Shown here: positions 14,809 through 21,039 of the stretch, piece by piece
Layout: each line of letters starts with the position of its first letter
Numbering within the stretch: position 1 is the stretch's first letter
Source: a virus
Virus record (IMG/VR): IMGVR_UViG_3300008050_000371
Location: 1-22,016 of that record
Length of the DNA: 22,016 bases
Strand: one strand, 5' to 3'
The notes under the pieces: model-generated
The model's input: only the letters and a program-made list of their open reading frames with translations
Told to the model about the DNA's origin: nothing
Databases searched by the model: none
Made by a program: the position numbers and the translations under genes

Positions 14809-16664
14809 TGGAACTACCTAGCACAATCTTATCGGATATAACCGTATACATGAAGTACGCGCGTTACTTGCCGCGAAAAAAGAGACGCGAGACATGGAGG
14901 GAACTAGTTACTCGCAACAAAAAGATGCATATTAAGAAATATCCGGATCTTAAAGAGGAGATTGAGGTGGCCTATAGGTACGTTTATGATAAAAAAGTTT
15001 TACCATCTATGCGATCGATGCAGTTTGGCGGCAAGCCAATTGAAGTGGCTCCTAACCGGATTTATAACTGCGCTTATCTTCCTATTGATCATCGTGCTTC
15101 TTTCAGTGAGTGCATGTTTCTCTTGCTTGGTGGAACTGGTGTCGGATACTCTGTCCAGAAGCACCATGTTGAAAAGCTACCAGAAATACAGAAGCCGAAT
15201 ACAAAAAGAACGAGAAGGTTTCTTGTTGCTGATTCAATCGAGGGCTGGGCAGATTCAGTCAAAGCGCTAGTAGAATCTTATTTTAAAGGCGGATCAAAGT
15301 TACGTTTTGACTTTTCTGATATCCGTGCTAAAGGTTCACGACTAGTTACTAGTGGAGGCAAGGCCCCGGGCCCGCAGCCTCTTAAGGAATGCCTTGTCAA
15401 ATTGCAGGGTATATTAGAAGAAAAAGAAAACGGAGATAAACTTGAGCCCATTGAAGTCCACGATATTATTTGTCATATTGCTGATGCCGTTCTCGCTGGC
15501 GGGATACGTCGCGCTGCTCTCATATCGTTATTTTCAGCCGATGATGAAGAAATGCTTGCAGCAAAGGCGCAAAACTGGTGGGAAAGTAACCCCCAAAGGG
15601 GAAGAGCAAACAACTCAGTCGCCCTGATGCGACACAGGATCACGAAAGAATATTTTGAAGAGTTGTGGGAGAGAGTTAAAACTTCCGGCTCTGGAGAGCC
15701 TGGTTTCTATTTTACCAATGATAAAGATTGGGGTACCAACCCCTGTTGTGAAATAGCCTTAAGGCCATATCAGTTTTGTAATTTGGTGGAAGTCAACGCA
15801 TCAGACCTAGAAAACCAAGAAGACTATAATGACAGGGTGAAGGCCGCTTCTTTTATAGCTACTCTTCAGGCTGGATATACTGATTTTCATTATTTGAGAG
15901 AGGTATGGCGTAGAAACACTGAAAAAGATGCCTTAATAGGCGTTTCGATGACTGGAATCGCTTCTGGTAGGGTCTTGGAACTGGACATGAAGAAAGCCTC
16001 TTCGATAGTTAAAAAAGAAAATATTAGAGTTTCGAAATTAATAGGAATCAATCAGGCCTCTAGAACAACATGTGTTAAGCCGGCCGGAACCACCTCCTTG
16101 ACGCTGGGTACCTCCAGTGGAATCCACGCGTGGCATAATGATTGTTATATACGAAGGATCAGGGTGGGAAAGAACGAGCCAATCTATACACACTTGTTAA
16201 TACACCACCCTGAGTTGGTTGAAGACGAATATTTTAGGCCGCACGATACCGCTATCATATCAGTACCACAGCGCGCCCCCGAAGGCGCCATAACTCGCAA
16301 CGAGAGTGCTCTGCAACTACTTAAAAGAATAAAATCAGTTAATGAGCAGTGGGTCAGGCCAGGCCATCACCGTGGACAGAATACTCACAATGTTTCTGCA
16401 ACAATATCAATTCGTCCTGCTGAGTGGACTGACGTAGGAGAGTGGATGTGGGAAAATCGCAATTGTTATAACGGCTTGGCTGTATTGCCATATTCTGATC
16501 ACAACTATAAGCAAGCACCCTTTGAAGATTGTTCACCAGAAAAGTATCAAGTACTTTATGAGGCTCTCAACGAGGTTGATTTGGCGAAGATTGTTGAATA
16601 CGAGGATGATACTAATTTGACAGGCGAATTAGCATGCTCCGGCGGAGCATGTGAAATTATATAA
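14808..16664 (+). CDS. nrdJ: Class II (B12-dependent) ribonucleotide reductase
   Basis: The product has 618 residues. GGAGG (14794-14798) stands 9 bases upstream, inside the helicase gene. The sequence fits the monomeric adenosylcobalamin-dependent enzyme (Lactobacillus RTPR type): IYNCAYLPI with Cys88, NPCCEIALRPYQFCNLVEVN (residues 311-330) with Cys313 as the likely thiyl radical site and Cys324 as the redox partner of Cys88, then CVKPAGTTSL and a C-terminal CSGGAC pair (Cys610, Cys615) that re-reduces the active site. It is about 120 residues shorter than the 739-residue Lactobacillus enzyme, as expected for compact phage forms. It makes deoxyribonucleotides without oxygen or a second subunit but needs host cobalamin. 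The second Cys in NPCCE, where Gly is usual, is a small oddity. Confidence 0.92.
   Translation: MELPSTILSDITVYMKYARYLPRKKRRETWRELVTRNKKMHIKKYPDLKEEIEVAYRYVYDKKVLPSMRSMQFGGKPIEVAPNRIYNCAYLPIDHRASFSECMFLLLGGTGVGYSVQKHHVEKLPEIQKPNTKRTRRFLVADSIEGWADSVKALVESYFKGGSKLRFDFSDIRAKGSRLVTSGGKAPGPQPLKECLVKLQGILEEKENGDKLEPIEVHDIICHIADAVLAGGIRRAALISLFSADDEEMLAAKAQNWWESNPQRGRANNSVALMRHRITKEYFEELWERVKTSGSGEPGFYFTNDKDWGTNPCCEIALRPYQFCNLVEVNASDLENQEDYNDRVKAASFIATLQAGYTDFHYLREVWRRNTEKDALIGVSMTGIASGRVLELDMKKASSIVKKENIRVSKLIGINQASRTTCVKPAGTTSLTLGTSSGIHAWHNDCYIRRIRVGKNEPIYTHLLIHHPELVEDEYFRPHDTAIISVPQRAPEGAITRNESALQLLKRIKSVNEQWVRPGHHRGQNTHNVSATISIRPAEWTDVGEWMWENRNCYNGLAVLPYSDHNYKQAPFEDCSPEKYQVLYEALNEVDLAKIVEYEDDTNLTGELACSGGACEII
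16633..16651 (+). other. Perfect hairpin at the end of nrdJ
   Basis: CATGCTCC (16633-16640) and GGAGCATG (16644-16651) form an eight-base-pair stem with a GGC loop. It covers the codons of the C-terminal CSGGAC redox pair. No T-run follows, so it is not a normal intrinsic terminator. It may slow RNA decay or be a by-product of the coding sequence. Confidence 0.5.
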
Positions 16665-16670
16665 GGTATC

Positions 16671-16698
16671 TTGACAGCTATGATTTGGTTGTTATGAT
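16671..16698 (+). promoter_or_regulatory. Sigma-70-like promoter for the GapR-like/co-chaperonin operon
   Basis: A consensus -35 TTGACA (16671-16676), a 16-base spacer and TATGAT (16693-16698) lie in the 61-base gap after nrdJ. A strong SD and the next start follow within 30 bases. Confidence 0.75.
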
Positions 16699-16725
16699 TA
16701 TAGTGTTTCGGATTAGGAGGAAACA

Positions 16726-16974
16726 ATGAGTGATGAGAAGACTACAGAAGAGTATATTGTTGAGTTTATTAAGGCATTTAAGGCCGTCGAGGACGAGATG
16801 GAGCCCTACAAGGAGCACCGCCGCGACCTTAAAAAGAACTATGTCGAAAACGGCTGGATCAGTAAAGATGAACTACGCTTTGCCGTTCGAGCCTACCGAA
16901 TGATGAAGTCCGGTGATGATTTTGACCAGTTCACTAATATCTATGAGAAGCTTTCTAAGTCTATAGGGGCATAA
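16726..16974 (+). CDS. Small charged helical protein, possibly GapR/DUF2312-like
   Basis: The product has 82 residues, with AGGAGG 5 bases upstream of the ATG. The sequence is almost all helix and highly charged: EEYIVEFIKAFKAVEDEMEPYKEHRRDLKKNY, then NGWISKDELRFAVRAYRMMKS and a final helix. The layout resembles GapR (DUF2312), an alphaproteobacterial protein that clamps overtwisted DNA ahead of moving forks and RNA polymerase: a long helix with spaced Glu/Lys, a 'G-x-x-x-K-x-LR' turn and a basic second helix. The match is by eye and weak. If right, the protein would help relieve or sense torsion during phage replication. It has its own promoter and is probably co-transcribed with the co-chaperonin, DUF3293-like and thyX genes. 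Confidence 0.6.
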   Translation: MSDEKTTEEYIVEFIKAFKAVEDEMEPYKEHRRDLKKNYVENGWISKDELRFAVRAYRMMKSGDDFDQFTNIYEKLSKSIGA

Positions 16975-16976
16975 CA

Positions 16977-17264
16977 ATGAATTTTAAGCCTTGCAACAGG
17001 CATCTTTTGATAGAGCCGACAATAGAAGAACCCTCGAAGGACACAGCTTCTATCTTGGTGCCAGAAGAATATAAGCCCAGTCCGGCTTTTATAACAGCAA
17101 GAGTGTTGGCCCAGGCCAGCGATTGTAAACTAATTTCTACTTTGCATCCGGATACTAGAGTTGTATGTAACAATTCTATGATTGAAGAAGTGAAAATTGG
17201 TGAAGAAACATACTATTTATTACTTGAGAACTATGTAATGGGTTTAATTATCCTTGAGGAGTAA
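16977..17264 (+). CDS. GroES/gp31-like co-chaperonin
   Basis: The product has 95 residues, the usual length of GroES and near T4 gp31 (111). AGGGG in the end of the upstream gene stands 6 bases before the ATG. It follows the GroES layout: KPCNRHLLIEPTIEE (compare KPLxDRVLVK), a probable mobile loop EPSKDTASILVPEEY, FITARVLAQAS, then HPDTRVVCNNSMIEEVKIG, YYLLLENYVMGLI. Phage co-chaperonins such as T4 gp31 replace GroES on host GroEL to fold the major capsid protein. Divergence from the GroES consensus in the middle (an insertion near residues 42-52) is common in such phage forms. The mobile loop shows a hydrophobic ILV triad as expected for GroEL binding. Confidence 0.7.
   Translation: MNFKPCNRHLLIEPTIEEPSKDTASILVPEEYKPSPAFITARVLAQASDCKLISTLHPDTRVVCNNSMIEEVKIGEETYYLLLENYVMGLIILEE
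17208..17218 (+). repeat. ACTATTTATTA motif, copy 4
   Basis: This copy lies inside the co-chaperonin gene, 62 bases before the next start. It shares ACTATTTATTAC with copy 3. Being coding, it may be coincidental. Confidence 0.3.
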
Positions 17265-17269
17265 GCACA

Positions 17270-18022
17270 ATGGATTTGAAGCAATTGAGGAATTTAATTA
17301 GTGAAACAATAAACTCTGATTCTGTTTTGTTAGCCAAGCCATTATTGAAAGAAATGACCTTTAATCGTGCCAAAAAGCACATTGAAAAAGAGGCGGTTGA
17401 ATTCGTGATGATCAGCGCATATCGTGGCGGTAAGGATAATCCTGGCAATCGCGTACGGCATAAAGAAATGAAATCTGCCTTTAAGGATGCCGGCTTTCCT
17501 TTTGTCGACATGCTTGGAGGATATTCAGAGGAAGAGCATGGTGACGTTTCAGAACCATCTTTATTAGTATTGGGGTATGCCAGGCCAGATTTCAAGGACG
17601 AGCGCGTTGAGGGACTTTTTCAATTAGCAGCGCAGTTAAGTAAAAATTATCAGCAGGATAGTTTCATATACGGCGCCCCCGCAAAGACTTCATCTGGAGA
17701 TGCGGCCTTATTTGATGATCCTAAAACAGGCGAACTTAGGCCGATTATGGATATTCGGGCATACGATAACCACGGAGAATCCATCGGCGAGCCATGGGCC
17801 GGCCCTTGGAACAATTTGGTTACGGCGAAAGAGGATGATGTATATTGGTCAGTTGTGGCCGGGAAAAAAGGAAAGCTTGTTGAAACTCGCGCGCGCTACA
17901 CCAAATTTATCCCCCTTAAACGAGAAGATGCAATGAAGAAAGATCACTATCTTAAATCAACACGCGCTGGAATTAAATTCTTAGAAAAGAGATTAAATGA
18001 AAGAAAAGAACATCGCAGTTGA
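17270..18022 (+). CDS. DUF3293-like protein with N-terminal helical tag
   Basis: The product has 250 residues. GAGGAG (17256-17261) stands 8 bases upstream. It opens MDLKQLRNLISETI, a tag-like start shared with other genes here, then LLKEMTFNRAKKHIEKE. The core EFVMISAYRGGKDNPGNRVR, a short helix, FVDMLGGYSEE, SLLVLGY and a Q-x-SFIYG strand matches what I recall of DUF3293: 'TA..P....N' then 'E.s.lV.G' then 'Q.a'. That family has no assigned function. The second half contains WAGPWNNLVTA and an RARY segment. The last 26 bases overlap thyX. There is no signal peptide or membrane segment. Confidence 0.6.
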   Translation: MDLKQLRNLISETINSDSVLLAKPLLKEMTFNRAKKHIEKEAVEFVMISAYRGGKDNPGNRVRHKEMKSAFKDAGFPFVDMLGGYSEEEHGDVSEPSLLVLGYARPDFKDERVEGLFQLAAQLSKNYQQDSFIYGAPAKTSSGDAALFDDPKTGELRPIMDIRAYDNHGESIGEPWAGPWNNLVTAKEDDVYWSVVAGKKGKLVETRARYTKFIPLKREDAMKKDHYLKSTRAGIKFLEKRLNERKEHRS

Positions 18023-18716
18023 TTTATACGCCGATGGCATTGGCACTATAGAATTAGTTGACTATATGGGCAGCGACTTGACGATCGTCAATGCTGCTCG
18101 TGTATCTTTCGGCGCTCAAAAAGAATCATTAGACGAAAAAGATGAAAAGTTAATTAATTATTTAGTTAAACACAAACATACGTCGACATTTGAGCATAAT
18201 GTGGCTACGTTTAGATTTGTCGTGCCACTATTTGTAAGGAGCCAGCACCATCGGCATAGAACTTGGTCTTACAATGAAATAAGCCGTCGATATACTGATT
18301 ACAATATTCAGTTTTACGAACCTGAAGAGTTTCGTACTCAACACAGTTCTAACAGGCAGGCTAGTAATCCTGATGAACTGTTCAATCCCCTGATAGAACA
18401 AAACAACATAGCAGGCGGAAATTGTGCTAGTTATTTAATTCACTGCCATCATCGTAAATCTTTGGTTTTATATGACAAATTAATCAAAAATGGAATATGT
18501 AGAGAACAGGCCCGAGGAGTATTGCCTCAAAATATGTATACAGAATATTATGGAACTTCCAACTTGAACAACCTACTTAAATTTATAAGTTTACGTAGTC
18601 ATAAAGGCGCCCAATGGGAAATTCAGCGAGTTGCAGAAGGAGTTCTGGAGATAATAACAGAATTGTGGCCTGTGGCTGTGAATACATATAAAGAGAATTC
18701 AAAATTAGGAGAATAG
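17997..18716 (+). CDS. thyX: Flavin-dependent thymidylate synthase ThyX
   Basis: The product has 239 residues, the normal ThyX length. The defining RHRx7S motif is present as RHRTWSYNEIS (residues 86-96), followed by RRY. The companion elements HTSTFEHNVATFRFVVPLFVR (about residues 61-81), REQARGVLPQNMYTEYY and a FISLRSHKGAQWEIQ segment near the C-terminal third are all present. The enzyme makes dTMP from dUMP using methylene-tetrahydrofolate, FAD and NADPH. With the deaminase and NrdJ, it completes a dTTP supply route in this phage. The start overlaps the upstream gene by 26 bases, and the SD is modest (AAGAGA). No sign of truncation. Confidence 0.95.
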   Translation: MKEKNIAVDLYADGIGTIELVDYMGSDLTIVNAARVSFGAQKESLDEKDEKLINYLVKHKHTSTFEHNVATFRFVVPLFVRSQHHRHRTWSYNEISRRYTDYNIQFYEPEEFRTQHSSNRQASNPDELFNPLIEQNNIAGGNCASYLIHCHHRKSLVLYDKLIKNGICREQARGVLPQNMYTEYYGTSNLNNLLKFISLRSHKGAQWEIQRVAEGVLEIITELWPVAVNTYKENSKLGE

Positions 18717-18720
18717 AAAA

Positions 18721-19383
18721 ATGTTTTCGAGTTTAGTATCGGCTTTGTTGGCAGTGACAATTGTGGCAGGTAGCCCGAGTCCAACAGTTTATTATGAAAT
18801 TAAAGAGCAACCAATCACCTATGAAGAGTTGATTGAGGAGGCAACGTATGATTGCCGCTGGCGCAAATGGTCCGACGTTGATGCCGAACTGCTTTGGAGC
18901 TTGGTTGAAATTGAAAAGAAGTTCAATGTCCCGGCAGAATTGCGTGGTATGCTTTTAGCAGCTGCGTGTATGGAATCTGGCTATAATCCCTTGGCGCTAG
19001 GGGACTATCGCAAGAGAGGCAAGAAAAAGATCGCCAAGGCGGTAGGGATATTACAGCTTTGGCCCTGGTTTGAAAATAAAAAGAGAGGCTATGGTATCGA
19101 TCGTAAAGATCCTATCCAGGCTGCTGGTGCCTGGATGACACACATTTTTAAACAGATACCCAAGGTTAAAAAGCGTTGTGGTTTCAAGAATGAAGTACGC
19201 GTTTGGAAGGCAGCGTGGGTGACAGCTGTCCGTGCCCCGAAAGATGGCGGACGTTGTTACGAGCGAGTCAACCATCTTAAAGTTCTTAATCGATGGCACA
19301 AAAACATAAAAAGAGTGCGCGAGCGAGCATTGAAAGATGCCAAATCTGGAGAAATTACAAATCAAGATGGTGATGGGTGCTAA
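18721..19383 (+). CDS. Secreted lytic transglycosylase-like muralytic enzyme
   Basis: The product has 220 residues. AGGAGA stands 8 bases upstream. The N-terminus MFSSLVSALLAVTIVAGSPS looks like a weak signal peptide or signal anchor, without a basic n-region. The catalytic domain has the SLT signature: AACMESGYNPLALGDY, with Glu85 as the probable general acid, and AVGILQLWPW at 107-116 (the 'GxxQ-x-x-P' motif). Four cysteines (44, 83, and two later at about 158 and 179) could form disulfides in the periplasm. It would cleave peptidoglycan glycan strands, as an endolysin or for local wall remodelling. Its place among nucleotide genes rather than lysis genes is unusual. No holin was identified beside it. 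Confidence 0.75.
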   Translation: MFSSLVSALLAVTIVAGSPSPTVYYEIKEQPITYEELIEEATYDCRWRKWSDVDAELLWSLVEIEKKFNVPAELRGMLLAAACMESGYNPLALGDYRKRGKKKIAKAVGILQLWPWFENKKRGYGIDRKDPIQAAGAWMTHIFKQIPKVKKRCGFKNEVRVWKAAWVTAVRAPKDGGRCYERVNHLKVLNRWHKNIKRVRERALKDAKSGEITNQDGDGC

Positions 19384-20144
19384 GGGATCATATATATAGT
19401 TATGATCATATCACAATAGGAAGCGATCTAGATGCTGTCATATACGCATACAAAACAGGTAGTCTTTTCATCAATAATGCTGTGGTTCGCATATTTCCTT
19501 ACGATACCATCAGTCATCCAATTGATTTGGGGCTAACCCATTTTCGGCCTGGCACCCCAAAGATAGAAATTTATCAAGAGCTATCATACCGACTGAACAT
19601 GCAGGGGCAAAACTTTTTAGGACATGATGTTGAATCAATCTCTCTCAATCTGGAAGAAAATGAATTATCAGTCTCTTCAAAAATATTTCGGCCTAAGAAA
19701 ATCAAATTTTCGACTTTGACTTTATTCGATACCGAAAACGTTTTCGGTGCCCCTAATGAAAGGCCGAGAATTAAAGCATATCAAGTGTTCGACTGGTTTC
19801 ACGTCAGGTCAGGCATGAAGCACGAATTTGATATTTTGGAATCCGAATCTGACTTCGTACGAAAAATTCATTTTTATTTATCATCGAGAATCGATGGAAA
19901 TCGACTTTTAAAGGATTTGGTCGCTGAATCATTGATGACAGAGAGCCAGATTCACAACGTAGACTATTCTGACTCTCTGGCTCGTTTGAAAGTACTGTCT
20001 ATGATGAAAGAGGCTGGTATTAGGGGTCCTGCTAACGGATCAGGCAAAAATTTAAGTTTGAAAATCGAACTAGCCGAAAGACAAGTATTCCCGATTAAAA
20101 GTTTTTTTAAACATGTTATACTTGGGAAAGAAAACGAGGTTTAA
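19377..20144 (+). CDS. Rossmann-like N-terminus, unknown function
   Basis: The start is GTG at 19377, overlapping the previous TAA; the SD is poor. The product has 255 residues. The N-terminal YDHITIGSDLDAVIYAYKTG reads like a beta-alpha-beta nucleotide-binding unit in which GSDLDA replaces GxGxxG/A. The strand FINNAVVRIFPYD follows. The rest is polar with scattered aromatic residues, and no second motif is visible. The next gene begins one base after the stop and encodes a nucleotidyltransferase-like protein, so the two may act together, for example on a sugar-nucleotide or a modified nucleotide. The start and the Rossmann assignment are both tentative. An FAD- or NAD-binding role would need a clear second half, which I cannot see. 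Confidence 0.55.
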   Translation: MLRDHIYSYDHITIGSDLDAVIYAYKTGSLFINNAVVRIFPYDTISHPIDLGLTHFRPGTPKIEIYQELSYRLNMQGQNFLGHDVESISLNLEENELSVSSKIFRPKKIKFSTLTLFDTENVFGAPNERPRIKAYQVFDWFHVRSGMKHEFDILESESDFVRKIHFYLSSRIDGNRLLKDLVAESLMTESQIHNVDYSDSLARLKVLSMMKEAGIRGPANGSGKNLSLKIELAERQVFPIKSFFKHVILGKENEV

Positions 20145-20996
20145 ATGCACCTAGCTGGTATTATTCCAGTGGCCGGCCAACCGTTAAATTTTAATATGCC
20201 ATGGCATGATTGTTTAATGCCTATTTCCTGCGACTATTTAGCAATCGAACGCGCCGTAGTAGAATGTGCATATGCTGGCTGCGAAACTATATGGATTGTT
20301 TGTAATGATGATATGCAACCCCTTATCAGGTATAGACTAGGGGAATATGTACAAGACCCCGTGTGGGTTTTGAGGCCTTTTACCTATAACAAAGGAGAGC
20401 ATAAAAAGCCGATTCCTATTTATTATGTGCCGGTCCACCCGAAAGATCGTAACAAGAGGGATTGTTTGAGTTGGAGTGTACTTTATGGCGCCACGACCGC
20501 AAAAAGAGTTTCCAGTGCTTTAAGTAAATGGACAATGACTAAACAGTATTATGTTTCGTTCCCATATGGGGTATATGAGCCGAATATTCTCCGTGACCAC
20601 CGAAAAGATATATCGTCACCACGGCCGTTTTTTCTTTCATATAACAACAAAAATATAACACATGGCGAATACTTGGGGTTCACATTCAATAACGAAGTGT
20701 GCGGTGAATTATTGCAACAGGTTAGACAAAAATCAACCGGCTTGTATAGAGATTTAGATAGGAAAGAAAAGTTATCCATTGACGAAAGGTTTTCCTACAG
20801 GTTCTTCTCATTAAAAGATGTTTTTGGGGATTTAAATTTAGATACCTCTAAAGCTTGTGAGTTGCCTAGTTATCACAATATAGACAATTGGCAAGGTTAC
20901 TGCAGCTATTTAGGAACATCCGATTTGCAGATCCACCGCCCAGGCCGATCAATTTTAAATTATAAAGAATGGAGCGGCATGTCCGTTGACGATTGA
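20145..20996 (+). CDS. Nucleotidyltransferase-like (GT-A fold) protein
   Basis: The product has 283 residues. GAGGT stands 4 bases upstream. The N-terminus MHLAGIIPVAGQPLNFNMPW followed by CLMPISCDYLAIERAVVECAYAGCETIWIVCNDD matches the general plan of sugar-1-phosphate nucleotidyltransferases and GT-A enzymes: an opening strand and a loop, 'P(I)xxxxLaIerav', 'A-G-C-x-x-I-W-I-V'. The canonical GxGxRxxP loop is not preserved, so the activity may be changed or lost. KKPIPIYYVP and CLSWSVLYGA follow. It directly follows the Rossmann-like gene. Its promoter-distal neighbour (dnaE) has its own promoter. Glycan, nucleotide or DNA modification are possible roles; none is proven. Confidence 0.5.
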   Translation: MHLAGIIPVAGQPLNFNMPWHDCLMPISCDYLAIERAVVECAYAGCETIWIVCNDDMQPLIRYRLGEYVQDPVWVLRPFTYNKGEHKKPIPIYYVPVHPKDRNKRDCLSWSVLYGATTAKRVSSALSKWTMTKQYYVSFPYGVYEPNILRDHRKDISSPRPFFLSYNNKNITHGEYLGFTFNNEVCGELLQQVRQKSTGLYRDLDRKEKLSIDERFSYRFFSLKDVFGDLNLDTSKACELPSYHNIDNWQGYCSYLGTSDLQIHRPGRSILNYKEWSGMSVDD

Positions 20997-21020
20997 CATT
21001 TAGTTATTCGTTCTTATAAT
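20993..21020 (+). promoter_or_regulatory. Consensus sigma-70-like promoter for dnaE
   Basis: TTGACA (20993-20998), a 16-base spacer and TATAAT (21015-21020) match both consensus hexamers exactly. AAGGAG (21028-21033) and the ATG at 21040 follow. A second TTGAC at 20986 is a partial direct repeat of the -35. Confidence 0.82.
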
Positions 21021-21039
21021 TAATCGGAAGGAGAATTTC

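Noticed and set aside
16633-16664. Rho-independent terminator at the end of nrdJ
   Set aside because: The hairpin is perfect, but no T-run follows; the next bases are TGAAATTATATAAGG.
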